The notes beneath the pieces are model-generated. The model did not search any database. It saw only the letters and a list, made by a program, of their open reading frames with translations, and had not been told where the DNA came from. A stretch of 64,000 nt of DNA from Pseudovibrio flavus. Its GTDB lineage: Bacteria; Pseudomonadota; Alphaproteobacteria; Rhizobiales; Stappiaceae. The DNA is taken from assembly GCF_009711345.1 (NCBI RefSeq), contig NZ_SMMA01000062.1:1-64000 (forward strand), read 5' to 3'. The translations under genes were made by a program, and so were the position numbers. Below are positions 52,837 to 61,673 of this stretch, in pieces (position 1 is the stretch's first letter; every line of letters starts with the position of its first letter).

Positions 52837-54222
52837 ATGCAGGTTGTAGATCAGTTCGGCTACGACGTGTCACTGTCGGACAAATCCCGGCTGGAAAGCT
52901 GGAATGCCTGCACAATGGCCTTTCTAGCGCATAGCGCAGAAACCCCCAAACACATGACAGGTGCGCTGAAGGGCGAGCCGGACTTTGCCATGGCCTACGC
53001 CACATTGGGCCTGTTCAACATGTTACTGGGTCGAAGAGAGCTTTGTTCGGTTGCGTTCAAAGCGCTGGAGAAGGCGCGCCAATCCCGCTTGATGGTGGGT
53101 GCTACGGCACGAGAGAGCGCCTATGTTGATGCGCTGGAGGCATGGGTTGATGGCTGGCCAAGTAAAGCCGCCGCCATATTGGAAGGTGCTGCAGTTAATG
53201 CTCCGCGTGATGCACTGCTCATCAAGCTCATTCATGCAATTCGCTTTGTGCTTGGGCAGCCGAAGCAAATGCGGGCCTCCCTTGAAGCTGTGCTTCCGCA
53301 CTATGAGCCAACCGACAAAGCGTGGGGCTATATCAACGGCTGCTACGCCTTTGCGCTGGAAGAAACCGGCGAATACGCCCGTGCAGAAAAAATCGGCAGG
53401 GATGCCGTTAGCCATACGCCCGATGATGCGTGGGGCTTGCACGCTGTTGCCCATGTCTACGACATGACGGGACGCGCCGACCACGGCGTTCGCTGGCTGG
53501 ATGAAAACCCGTCAAGCTGGGCTCATTGCAACAACTTCGGCTATCACGTTTGGTGGCATTTAGCGCTTATGCATCTGGACAACGGCAATATTGACCGCGT
53601 GTTGATGCTCTACGACGAGCGCATTCGCAAAGATAAAACAGACGATTACCGCGACATTTCCAACGCCGCCTCCCTTCTCGTTCGTCTGGAAATCGAAGGT
53701 GCTTCCGTCGGAAACCGCTGGGAAGAGCTTGCGGACCTGAGTGAGCACCGCGTGGCCGATGCCTGCAATGTGTTTGCAGATCTCCATTACTTCCTCGCGC
53801 TTTGTGGTGACGACAGAACCCGCGCAATGGATATGATGATGAACCGCATGAGGGACAGCGCCAACGTTGCCTCTGACGAGCCTGCCGTTATCACCCGTGA
53901 TACCGGCCTTGCCACGGCGCAAGGGCTAGCAGCTTACAGAGACGGCAAGTACTTTTCAGCGTTTCATGCACTCAATCAGGCTCGCCCGCATTTGATTGAG
54001 GTGGGTGGAAGCCACGCCCAGCGCGATGTTTTTGAGCGCCTAACCATTGAAGCGGCCTTACGGGCCGGTCTTTCAACCGAAGCCAAGCGCCTGCTTGACC
54101 AGCGCCTAGCACTTAGAAGCGCACCAGATGCCTTTAGTGAAAGCCGCCTGCCTTTGGCTGAACGTATGTCCAGCGCATCACAAGTTATGCAAGATGAAAG
54201 TTTGAGGGCGCGGTGGGGTTAG
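52837..54222 (+). CDS. TTC38-like tetratricopeptide repeat protein
   Basis: 461 residues resembling the TTC38 family, which is shared by bacteria and eukaryotes. Marks are 'HVWWHLALMHLDNGNIDRVL' preceded by NNFGYH, 'WGLHAVAHVYDMTGRADHGV', and helical pairs throughout. No signal peptide is seen, so a cytoplasmic protein is expected. The molecular function of the family is unknown; the conserved histidine-rich segments suggest more than scaffolding. I start at ATG 52837 behind GAGAGGA; the frame extends upstream to 52783 without a ribosome site. It precedes opgC by 45 bp on the same strand, but no functional link is evident. Confidence 0.83.
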   Translation: MQVVDQFGYDVSLSDKSRLESWNACTMAFLAHSAETPKHMTGALKGEPDFAMAYATLGLFNMLLGRRELCSVAFKALEKARQSRLMVGATARESAYVDALEAWVDGWPSKAAAILEGAAVNAPRDALLIKLIHAIRFVLGQPKQMRASLEAVLPHYEPTDKAWGYINGCYAFALEETGEYARAEKIGRDAVSHTPDDAWGLHAVAHVYDMTGRADHGVRWLDENPSSWAHCNNFGYHVWWHLALMHLDNGNIDRVLMLYDERIRKDKTDDYRDISNAASLLVRLEIEGASVGNRWEELADLSEHRVADACNVFADLHYFLALCGDDRTRAMDMMMNRMRDSANVASDEPAVITRDTGLATAQGLAAYRDGKYFSAFHALNQARPHLIEVGGSHAQRDVFERLTIEAALRAGLSTEAKRLLDQRLALRSAPDAFSESRLPLAERMSSASQVMQDESLRARWG

Positions 54223-54267
54223 CCTCCTCCGCACTCCTGATATTTTCTTTAGATTTTTTATGACGTT

Positions 54268-55470
54268 TTGAAAAAGCCAGAGCCCGTGAACCAGCACCCG
54301 ACCAATACGCAGAGCGCCGCACAGATAAGCGCCCCCAGAGACCCGCGTCTTGATTTCTTTCGCGGTATAGCGATGTTCATCATCTTCATTGCCCATACAC
54401 CCGGCAATACATGGACGCTTTGGATCCCTGCTCGTTTCGGTTTTTCTGATGCAACAGAGATATTCGTTTTCTGCTCAGGCATGGCCTCGGCCATCGCTTT
54501 TGGCAAAGCGTTCCAGCAGCGGGGCTGGTGGATGGGAACTGCACGCGTTTCCTACCGCGTCTGGCAGGTTTACTGGGCGCATATCGGCCTTTTCATAGCG
54601 CTGGCCGGATTGTTGGCGCTGGTACAGATCAACGGGCTTGTCATTAACGACTACATTGGCAAACTTAATCTCTGGGTCTTCTATGAGGACCCATTGTTCA
54701 ACATCCCCGGCCTGCTAACCCTTACCTATGTGCCCAACTACTTCGACATTTTACCGATGTATTTGGTTATCCTCGCCCTGATGCCAATGGTGATGCTTGC
54801 GCACCGCTTCAGCGGACGCATAGGCGTTTTCATCGGCGTTGTTGCGCTATGGCTTGTGGCGAACCTTGGTTATCTTGGCCTACCAGCCGAACCGTGGTCA
54901 GATCGTGTATGGTTCTTTAATCCGTTTGGCTGGCAGCTTCTCTTCTTTACCGGCTTTGCGTGGATGCTGGGGTGGATCCCCGCCCCACCCGTCAAGCGAT
55001 GGCTTGTTGTGTTGTGCGTTGCCGGGCTTCTTGTAACCATCCCGTTCGCTTACTTCCGCATTCTGCGCGAAGTACCAGAGCTCGCCCAGATTAACGCCCA
55101 GCTTCAGCCACTAACGGGCAAAACAGAGTTTGGCCTGCTGCGTTACATTCACTTTCTCGCGTTTGCCTATGTGAGCTGGGTCGCCGTTGGGGCTGGCGGC
55201 AAGTATCTCATTGCCAACAACCTTTGGGGCAAGTTTGTAAAGGTGGTTCAAAAGGTCGGCCAGCAGTCCCTTGCTGTGTTTTTGGCAAGCCTGTTTCTGG
55301 CTCAGCTTATCGCGATGATACGCGATGAGTTTTTCAATCGGGACCTTCCTATGCAGGTGGCGAGTAACCTTGTTGGCTTTGCCGGACTGATCGCCGTCGC
55401 CTACACCGTTGCTTGGTACAAGGCACAGCCGTGGCGCAAGCACAAAACCAAGCCTGACACCACGCCATAA
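54268..55470 (+). CDS. opgC: OpgC-like acyltransferase (periplasmic glucan modification)
   Basis: 400 residues, about ten transmembrane helices. Family markers are 'PRLDFFRGIAMFIIFIAHTP', FGFSDATEIFVFCSGMASA, the catalytic-type histidine after helix 1, and 'WRVYWAHIG'-like text seen as WQVYWAHIG. OpgC adds succinyl groups to osmoregulated periplasmic glucans. The start is uncertain: TTG 54268 is the first codon of the frame without a clear ribosome site, and GTG 54286 is an alternative. Either way the first helix is complete. It converges on opgH with 19 bp between stops, so both steps of glucan synthesis and decoration are encoded together. Confidence 0.85.
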   Translation: MKKPEPVNQHPTNTQSAAQISAPRDPRLDFFRGIAMFIIFIAHTPGNTWTLWIPARFGFSDATEIFVFCSGMASAIAFGKAFQQRGWWMGTARVSYRVWQVYWAHIGLFIALAGLLALVQINGLVINDYIGKLNLWVFYEDPLFNIPGLLTLTYVPNYFDILPMYLVILALMPMVMLAHRFSGRIGVFIGVVALWLVANLGYLGLPAEPWSDRVWFFNPFGWQLLFFTGFAWMLGWIPAPPVKRWLVVLCVAGLLVTIPFAYFRILREVPELAQINAQLQPLTGKTEFGLLRYIHFLAFAYVSWVAVGAGGKYLIANNLWGKFVKVVQKVGQQSLAVFLASLFLAQLIAMIRDEFFNRDLPMQVASNLVGFAGLIAVAYTVAWYKAQPWRKHKTKPDTTP

Positions 55471-55489
55471 AGGCCGGAGCGCACCACCG

Positions 55490-57367
55490 TTAGCGCGCTC
55501 CCAAGGTGGCGGCATTTGCCTCAACCACTTCCAACTGTCTGAGCTCTTCCGGCTCGCTGATTTCCTCTGGCACATCCCACAGGCGAAGACGAACAGCCAG
55601 CTGCCCCGCTTTGATGCGGCTTGTCAGTACCGCAAAGGGCACCACCAGTAGAGGGCCAATCAGCACAGGAGCTGCAAGCGCCATAACAAGGCCGCTTTGG
55701 TCGCTAACCCAGACAAGACCCGCGATGCCGAACAAGAGCTGGGGCCAGAACTTGGATAGCGCTTCACTCCAGCTAATTTCTGTTACATCGCGAGATTGCC
55801 CCCGCCAGCTACACTTCTTGCCCATGAACAACAGCGCCATAAATACACTATGGGCTATCGCCATAAGCGGTGAAAGCATGATGGAGAAGAAGAGAAAGCC
55901 AACAGCGCCCAGCGAGAACAAACCGGTTCCGCCATATACAGCCGCCCTTGCACGGGAAAGCCCAATGTAGAACATGGATGACAGAACTGGGGCGAACACC
56001 ATCGTCATGATCGTTGCAAGCATCACGATACCAAGTTGACCATCATAGGTGATCGGGTTCTCTGCAAATGCGTAGGGACCAAGAGCGCCGATAAACAGGA
56101 ATAGCAACCAAGCGGGCGAGCTAACGAACATCAACACCGCAAGGAACAGCTGAATAAGGCTGATGGGTTTAAGGCCCTTGATGCCGAACAGGCGCAGGTA
56201 CTGCATATTGCCGTGGCACCAACGCAAATCCCTATCAATGAAGCCGAGAAGGTTCGGCGGGTTCTCTTCGTAACTACCACCTTCCTGCGGCCATACACGA
56301 ACCTCGTACCCGCCCTTGGCCATGAGTGCAGCTTCTACCTGATCATGGCTAAGGATAGGGCCAGAGAGTGGACCTTTACCCTTCAACACTGGCAACATGC
56401 AGTGCTGAGTGAAGGCCTTTGTGCGCAGAATCGCATTGTGGCCCCAGTAGGGACCAAAGCCGCCCTGCCACCATGCAGCGCCCAGCGTGTAAGAGCGCAT
56501 ACCAAGGCGCATACCCCACTGGAATACTCGGGCGAAGAAGCTCTTGGAAGGAAGTCCAACAGCCAAGGTCTGCAAGATACCAAGGTTTGGATTGGCAACC
56601 ATTCGGCTCACCAAGCCTTTAAGAACGTGGGCAGCCATATAGCTGTCTGCATCCAGCGTGATGAAGAACTCGTGCCGCTCACCATAGGTGCGGCAGTAGT
56701 CGGCTATATTGCCAGCTTTATATCCGGTATTTTGTGCGCGGCGGCGGTAAACCACTGGAATGCGGGTACCCCATCGCTGCTGCAGTTGGGCGGCAAGCGC
56801 TTCTTCTTGCGCGCCGACATCTTCCTCATCCGTATCGCTAAGAATGTAGAGCGCAAACACCTGCAAGGCATTGGCCTTTGCAAGATCCTCCAGCATCGCT
56901 TCCAGCTTTTGCCCAACGGCCGTCACATCCTCATTGCGAATGCACGAAAGCAGCGCGGTGCTGCGTTCTGGCAGAGCCACATCGGGGTCAAGCGTTTCTA
57001 GCTGGCAGACGTGATCCTCCGGTTTGGCATGGCGAAACATCAAGCTCATACCAATAACCGAATGCCAAAAGCCGATAACCAACCAAGGCAGAGTGATCAG
57101 AAATGCCGTGAGCATCAAAATACGCGGCACGGAGAAAGACTGCGTCACCACCGTATTCGTCATAGCCACAAACAGCGTCAGAATGGTTGCCACCACCAGA
57201 GTGCCAAAAACCAAGCGCCGCCCAGCGATACCGCGAAAGCGTTTTTTGATCGTCGAAGCCTCTGAGAACGTCTCGTCAAAGTCTAGTTGTTGATTGCCGT
57301 AGAGAACCTTTGTCTTCGCAACGGCTCTTGAAACCAGCGAAGACCGCTTTCTGCTTGTACGCGCCAT
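55490..57367 (-). CDS. opgH: Periplasmic glucan glucosyltransferase OpgH (MdoH)
   Basis: Inner-membrane GT2 enzyme of 625 residues making the beta-glucan backbone from UDP-glucose. Two N-terminal helices precede a cytoplasmic catalytic domain with 'RRAQNTGYKAGNIADY', the metal motif LDADSYM, 'SHDQVEAALM' and the acceptor-site motif DLRWCHGNMQYLRL (the R-W of QxxRW). Six C-terminal helices follow. It is shorter than E. coli OpgH (about 850 residues), as in many alphaproteobacteria. ATG 57367 has AAGGA upstream; the longer frame to 57406 is not supported. opgG is not in the window. Confidence 0.93.
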   Translation of the reverse strand: MARTSRKRSSLVSRAVAKTKVLYGNQQLDFDETFSEASTIKKRFRGIAGRRLVFGTLVVATILTLFVAMTNTVVTQSFSVPRILMLTAFLITLPWLVIGFWHSVIGMSLMFRHAKPEDHVCQLETLDPDVALPERSTALLSCIRNEDVTAVGQKLEAMLEDLAKANALQVFALYILSDTDEEDVGAQEEALAAQLQQRWGTRIPVVYRRRAQNTGYKAGNIADYCRTYGERHEFFITLDADSYMAAHVLKGLVSRMVANPNLGILQTLAVGLPSKSFFARVFQWGMRLGMRSYTLGAAWWQGGFGPYWGHNAILRTKAFTQHCMLPVLKGKGPLSGPILSHDQVEAALMAKGGYEVRVWPQEGGSYEENPPNLLGFIDRDLRWCHGNMQYLRLFGIKGLKPISLIQLFLAVLMFVSSPAWLLFLFIGALGPYAFAENPITYDGQLGIVMLATIMTMVFAPVLSSMFYIGLSRARAAVYGGTGLFSLGAVGFLFFSIMLSPLMAIAHSVFMALLFMGKKCSWRGQSRDVTEISWSEALSKFWPQLLFGIAGLVWVSDQSGLVMALAAPVLIGPLLVVPFAVLTSRIKAGQLAVRLRLWDVPEEISEPEELRQLEVVEANAATLGAR

Positions 57368-57469
57368 TTTTATCCTTGTTATTTTTCTGGTTTGTCGCCG
57401 TACCAAGGGTCAGCCTAAGATAACTCTATAAATTTTACTTTTACAGAGTGGTCTCAGTGAGGAGTTTTT

Positions 57470-58453
57470 GTGCGAAAGATGGCAGAAAGAAGCCGCAGGC
57501 AAGCAAAAGCACTCTGGTATACTGGCCCGCAAACTATAGAGATTGTTGAAGAAGTTCTTCCGCAGCAGTCGCTTAACCTTGTTGAGCTAAAGACTATTGC
57601 AAGCGGTATTAGCCGCGGAACTGAAGCACTTGTTTCAAACGGGCTGATCCCACAAAGCCAGTTTGCGCAGATGAGAGCGCCGCATCAGGCAGGCGATTTC
57701 CCTTTTCCGGTCAAATATGGCTATGCGCTGGTTGCCCAGCGACAGGGCGGTAAGGGCGGTCACGTCTTTGCCCTTCACCCGCACCAAGACTTTGTAGCTT
57801 TGGCGGAGGACGAGATTACCGATATCCCTGAGAGTATTCCGCCGACACGGGCAGTTCTTGCGGCCAATATGGAAACGGCCCTCAACGCCGTGTGGGATGG
57901 AGCGCCTCTTGCAGCAACCTCCATTGCGGTTATTGGCGCTGGTAGCGTTGGCTGTTTGATCGCCTACCTTTGCAGCCAAGTAGCGGGCACTACTGTGACC
58001 TTGGTTGACCCCCTCACATCGCGCCGTCACATAGCCGAGACATTTGGCTGCTCTTATAGCGCTTCCACAAAAGGGCTGGGCGAGCAGGATCTGGTTTTCC
58101 ATTGCAGTGCCACGCAGGCGGGCTTGGCAGATGCGCTTTCTCTCTGCCGTTTTGAGGGCACAGTTATGGAGTGCTCGTGGTTTGGCGCGAAAGCTCCCAG
58201 CGTGCCGCTTGGCGAAACGTTTCACAGCAAGCGCCTACGTCTAGTCTCATCGCAGGTTGGGGCTGTTGCACCAGCAATGCGGGCCAGCACAACGCACCGC
58301 CAGCGCCTGCAAAAAGCGATCGCCCTTCTTGATGATCCGCGGCTGGATGTTCTGCTGGGGCCACCCATTCCATTTATGGAGGCTCCGCAAAAGCTTCCGT
58401 CGATTTTTAAGGATGTTCAAAGCTCACCATTCCAGTGTCTTGTCTATCCCTGA
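57470..58453 (+). CDS. MDR-family (zinc-binding dehydrogenase-like) oxidoreductase of the pterin-type cluster
   Basis: 327 residues. The start 'ALWYTGPQTIEIVEEVLP' and 'IASGISRGTEALVSNG' match a group of medium-chain dehydrogenases that lack the zinc cysteines. A Rossmann domain follows (VIGAGSVGCLIAYL, about 160-173, then D in LVDPLT). It therefore probably catalyses NAD(P)-linked reduction without catalytic zinc. I start at GTG 57470, five bases after GGAG; the ATG at 57479 is too far from that site. It is the first gene of a run of four (dehydrogenase, PTPS-like, glycosyltransferase, methyltransferase), 21 bp before the next, which suggests one small-molecule pathway. Confidence 0.82.
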   Translation: MRKMAERSRRQAKALWYTGPQTIEIVEEVLPQQSLNLVELKTIASGISRGTEALVSNGLIPQSQFAQMRAPHQAGDFPFPVKYGYALVAQRQGGKGGHVFALHPHQDFVALAEDEITDIPESIPPTRAVLAANMETALNAVWDGAPLAATSIAVIGAGSVGCLIAYLCSQVAGTTVTLVDPLTSRRHIAETFGCSYSASTKGLGEQDLVFHCSATQAGLADALSLCRFEGTVMECSWFGAKAPSVPLGETFHSKRLRLVSSQVGAVAPAMRASTTHRQRLQKAIALLDDPRLDVLLGPPIPFMEAPQKLPSIFKDVQSSPFQCLVYP

Positions 58454-58474
58454 CGAGACCATAACGAGGACCTG

Positions 58475-58897
58475 ATGTATTCCATTGAAATTCACGGCCA
58501 GTTCATGGCTGCCCATAGTTTTAAGGGCGATGTATTCGGCCCGGCCCAAGCGCTGCATGGAGCAACGTTTGAGGTGGATGTGGCGCTGTACGCCCCCTCT
58601 CTCGATGCCTATGGCATTGTGGCAGATATCGGCAAAGCCTCTCTGGTTCTCAAAGAGATCCTTGATGAGCTGAACTACAAAAACCTCGACGAGATAAACC
58701 GCTTTGCTGGCTACAACACCACCACCGAGGTTCTCTGCCACGCCATTTATCAAAGCTATTGCAACGCGGTGTATGAAGGCAGGCTTGGCCGCCCCTCCAA
58801 TGCTTTTGACCGAGTGCGGATAACCATAGCCGAATCCTCCGTAGCCCGCGCAAGCTTCGAGGCCCCATTGGGCGAGTCACGAAAAGATGTCCGCTGA
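58475..58897 (+). CDS. 6-pyruvoyl-tetrahydropterin synthase/QueD-like protein with an altered zinc site
   Basis: 140 residues, the T-fold length of PTPS/QueD. The fold landmarks are present: 'FMAAHSF' (first zinc His, H14), 'ALHGATFEVDVAL', 'GIVADIGKASLVLKEILDEL', NTTTEVLCHAI and the substrate-anchoring 'ITIAESSVARASFEA' with its glutamate. The second zinc motif, normally H-G-H, is H28-G-A30, so one of three zinc ligands is lost. The cysteine before it is also missing, and the catalytic histidine of L-D-H-x-x-L-N is Tyr68. It may bind a pterin without the usual chemistry, or use a different mechanism. GAGGA lies before ATG 58475. It overlaps the glycosyltransferase by 11 bases. Confidence 0.8.
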   Translation: MYSIEIHGQFMAAHSFKGDVFGPAQALHGATFEVDVALYAPSLDAYGIVADIGKASLVLKEILDELNYKNLDEINRFAGYNTTTEVLCHAIYQSYCNAVYEGRLGRPSNAFDRVRITIAESSVARASFEAPLGESRKDVR

Positions 58898-59948
58898 ACG
58901 AACGCTATACTTCGTAATACCCGGCGCGCTGGATAGCCCGACAGGCGGGTATGCCTATGACCGGCGGATCATGGCAGAGCTGCGTTTGTTGGGCTGGCAT
59001 GTAGAGCATGTGAAACTGGGCGATACGTTCCCGCTGTGCGAGATTGCTGATCGCGAGCATGCCCACGCCTGCTTTGCAAAGTTTCCTGATGGGGCAACAG
59101 TTCTGGTGGACGGGCTGGCCTTTGGCGTTTTGCCAGAAGTTGCACAAGCCCATTGCGCACGGCTTCGCCTGTTTGCGCTGGTCCATCATCCGCTTTTTAT
59201 GGAAGAAGGTATCAGCCCTCCTATTGGCGAAGCCTATCGGGCACTAGAACAAAAGGCCCTTAACAACTGCACTGCGGCGATTACCACATCGCGGCAAACA
59301 GCAACGACCCTGCGTGAAGTGTTCAATGTTCCGGTTCAAAAGGCATTTGTTGTAGAGCCGGGAACGGACCTGCCGAGCGAGATTTCATCACGATCTGCTA
59401 ACGGTCATCTCAAATTACTTTGTGTCGGTTCGCTTATTCCGCGAAAAGGACAGATTTTGCTCTTAGAGGCATTAGAGCAACTTCAAAGCTACGATTGGGA
59501 GCTACAGCTTGTTGGCTCTCTCGATTTCGACCGTACCTACGCCGAGGACGTTCGAAAGAAGCTTGAACAAAGCGGCTTGGCAAAGAGGGTTTCGATGCTG
59601 GGAGCGGTGAACCAACCGCAACTTGATATCCTTTACCGCTGTGCGGATGTTTTCGTGCTGCCCAGTCTTTATGAGGGGTACGGCATGGCATTTACAGAGG
59701 CGCTTGCCCATGGCCTGCCCATTATCGCTTCCGGTGAAGGCGCTGTGCGTCAGACCCTTCCTTCAGACGCCTGCCTCTACTTTGAAGCGCGAGATGTGGA
59801 AGCGCTGCGCCACCATCTACAACTGATCTTTGAAGACCCTGAAACCCGTATGAGACTTGCCCAAGCTGCGCGGGCCGGCGCGCGCCACCTGCCAACGTGG
59901 ACAAGCGCTGCACAAAAACTCTCCAAAATACTGGAGGAACCGCAATGA
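58887..59948 (+). CDS. Glycosyltransferase family 4 protein
   Basis: 353 residues, GT-B fold. The N-terminal domain has 'GGYAYDRRIMAEL' and 'LVHHPLFMEEGI'. The C-terminal nucleotide-sugar domain starts at LKLLCVGSLIPRKGQ and contains FVLPSLYEGYGMAFTEALAHG, the family E-x7-E motif, then 'PIIASGEGAVRQTL'. The retaining type is expected. Its position overlapping a PTPS-like gene and a methyltransferase gene suggests that the acceptor is a small heterocycle such as a pterin rather than a polysaccharide. The start overlaps the PTPS stop by 11 bases and the stop overlaps the methyltransferase start by four, so translation is tightly coupled. Confidence 0.88.
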   Translation: MSAERTLYFVIPGALDSPTGGYAYDRRIMAELRLLGWHVEHVKLGDTFPLCEIADREHAHACFAKFPDGATVLVDGLAFGVLPEVAQAHCARLRLFALVHHPLFMEEGISPPIGEAYRALEQKALNNCTAAITTSRQTATTLREVFNVPVQKAFVVEPGTDLPSEISSRSANGHLKLLCVGSLIPRKGQILLLEALEQLQSYDWELQLVGSLDFDRTYAEDVRKKLEQSGLAKRVSMLGAVNQPQLDILYRCADVFVLPSLYEGYGMAFTEALAHGLPIIASGEGAVRQTLPSDACLYFEARDVEALRHHLQLIFEDPETRMRLAQAARAGARHLPTWTSAAQKLSKILEEPQ

Positions 59949-60775
59949 GTGCCTTTTCCAGCATTTGGCTGGACCTTAGATATCCCGTTGATTTAAAAGC
60001 ACGAAGTAAGGAGTTGGAAGATCAGTATATCGACCATCTTCTTGCCAAGGTCCCCATTGGCAGCACGGTGCATATCGTCGATTTGGGCGCAGGAAACGGG
60101 GCCACCTTAAAAGCTATGGCCCATCGCATTCCGCGAGACCAGCTTTGGACGTTGATCGACAATGATGCCTCTCTTCTTGATGATCTAATAGATAAGAAGC
60201 GCAGTCTTCCTCGCCACGGTTACGCGTTACATTTATCTCCGTTACAAGTAGACCTTTCGACCTGCCGTCTGACGACGCTGTTTAGCGGCCATGATGGCAT
60301 AACGACCTCAGCCTTCTTGGACCTTGTTTGTCTTGCATGGCTTGGAAAGCTCGCCCAAGCGATTGCAGAACTCAAACTGCCCTTTCTCGCCAGCCTTACC
60401 TATAACGGATTTGCAGAGTGTTCCCCGCAGGACCCGCTGGATGCGGAGATTATTGACGCGGTAAACAGGCACCAGCAACAAGAAAAGGGGTTAGGTTTAG
60501 CGCTTGGCCCCGCAGCTGCTCACGAAACCCAAAAGGCATTTTCTTCAAGAGGTTACTCTGTCGAAACAGCTGAATCTGATTGGATAAGCGAGGCAGGTGA
60601 TCAGCTTTTTCAAAAAGAACTCCTGTCAGGCTGGGCGGTGGCAGCCAAGGAATATGGGGTCGACGCAGCTGAGGTAAACGCGTGGCTTGCTAGGCGACAA
60701 AAGCTGATCGACGAGGGCCGCTCAAAAATTCGCGTTGGCCATACTGACCTGCTTGCGCTACCGCCAGAGAGCTAG
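59945..60775 (+). CDS. SAM-dependent methyltransferase of the pterin-type cluster
   Basis: 276 residues with a class I fold: motif I IVDLGAGNGATLKAM, the acidic residue in LIDNDASLLDDL, then 'SAFLDLVCLAWLGKLAQAI' in the motif IV/post region. The C-terminal part (about 170-276), with 'NRHQQQEKGLGLALGPAAAH', is family-specific. Start ATG 59945 (ATGA overlap with the glycosyltransferase) behind GGAGGA; the frame to 59897 is antecedent coding of the neighbour. The acceptor is unknown. The gene context suggests methylation of the same small molecule that the GT4 enzyme glycosylates. Confidence 0.85.
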   Translation: MSAFSSIWLDLRYPVDLKARSKELEDQYIDHLLAKVPIGSTVHIVDLGAGNGATLKAMAHRIPRDQLWTLIDNDASLLDDLIDKKRSLPRHGYALHLSPLQVDLSTCRLTTLFSGHDGITTSAFLDLVCLAWLGKLAQAIAELKLPFLASLTYNGFAECSPQDPLDAEIIDAVNRHQQQEKGLGLALGPAAAHETQKAFSSRGYSVETAESDWISEAGDQLFQKELLSGWAVAAKEYGVDAAEVNAWLARRQKLIDEGRSKIRVGHTDLLALPPES

Positions 60776-60788
60776 AGCGAGGAGCCGT

Positions 60789-61577
60789 TCAAGCCTTTGG
60801 GTTTGTTTCGCGTAGATCAAGGTCCAGCAGCACATCGCAGCCAAGGTGATACCAGTTCGCCTTCGGACGTATCGCTTCATCCAGCGTTTGTATCGGGGGG
60901 AGCTGAATACCCGTTGGACCAGCTCCTATGATCATCGGCGCGACCATCAAATGCAGCCGGTCAAGAAGCCCTGCAGCGAGGAAGCGAGACAACGTCCAAG
61001 CGCCGCCTTCGACAAGTATGCGTTTAAAATCAGAGAGTTTACCTGATAGCTGCTTGCAGCAAAGGCGGCCGTTCTCATCCACGGGCAGCGTTATATGCTC
61101 CACACCGGAAGGGTGATTTACCGTTACACCTTCCATTGTCACTACAATGCGCCGTGCGTCATCCGTTTGTAACAGGCGCGCATCTGAAGGCAGTCTTCCC
61201 TTGGGATCAATGATGATGCGAGCGGGATTTTGCCCCGAAACCCTACGAACAGTGAGCTGAGGATTATCGCAGATCGCGGTTTCCACGCCGATAATTACCG
61301 CATCGCATAGCGCTCTCAAGCAGTGGAGATGGTCGAGCGCTTCAGGGCAGTTAATGTAATAGGAATGACCTGTCTCGGTTGCGATCCGACCATCGACAGA
61401 CTGGCCTAACTGCCCGATAAAAAACTGCTTTTGCGCCGTGCACAGTGGCGCAAAGGATTGCGGATAGCCTTCAAACTTTGGCGCGACGCTCTCTGTTTGA
61501 GCCTGCTTTACAGCCTCCCAAACCAAGGGGGACATGGACCCGCACAAAGCCTGTGCCTGTTGTGATTGTTGATCCAT
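60789..61577 (-). CDS. RibD C-terminal-type reductase (pyrimidine/pterin reductase-like)
   Basis: 262 residues. A dihydrofolate-reductase-like RibD_C domain is clear: 'FIGQLGQSVDGRIATETGHS', 'LRALCDAVIIGVETAICDNP', PQLTVRRVSGQNPARIIID, 'FKRILVEGGAWTLSRFLAAG' and 'LHLMVAPMIIGAG'. The deaminase half of RibD is absent; an unrelated stretch of about 70 residues takes its place. It should reduce a ribosylamino-pyrimidine or a related pterin with NADPH. It converges on the methyltransferase gene with a 13-bp gap. Next to the PTPS-like, GT4 and methyltransferase genes it supports a pathway on a GTP-derived heterocycle. ATG 61577 has GGAAGG upstream. Confidence 0.88.
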   Translation of the reverse strand: MDQQSQQAQALCGSMSPLVWEAVKQAQTESVAPKFEGYPQSFAPLCTAQKQFFIGQLGQSVDGRIATETGHSYYINCPEALDHLHCLRALCDAVIIGVETAICDNPQLTVRRVSGQNPARIIIDPKGRLPSDARLLQTDDARRIVVTMEGVTVNHPSGVEHITLPVDENGRLCCKQLSGKLSDFKRILVEGGAWTLSRFLAAGLLDRLHLMVAPMIIGAGPTGIQLPPIQTLDEAIRPKANWYHLGCDVLLDLDLRETNPKA

Positions 61578-61673
61578 AACCCTTCCTTCCGCCGCATAAC
61601 TTCCGCTAGGTTAGCCTAGTGGTAACCGAGGATCGGTAGACTGTCGAGGTTTGGAAACTTTGGGGTTTGCTAA

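Noticed and set aside
52628-52837. Short plus-strand frame before the TPR gene
   Set aside because: It begins next to a terminator-like hairpin, and no family or ribosome site is seen.
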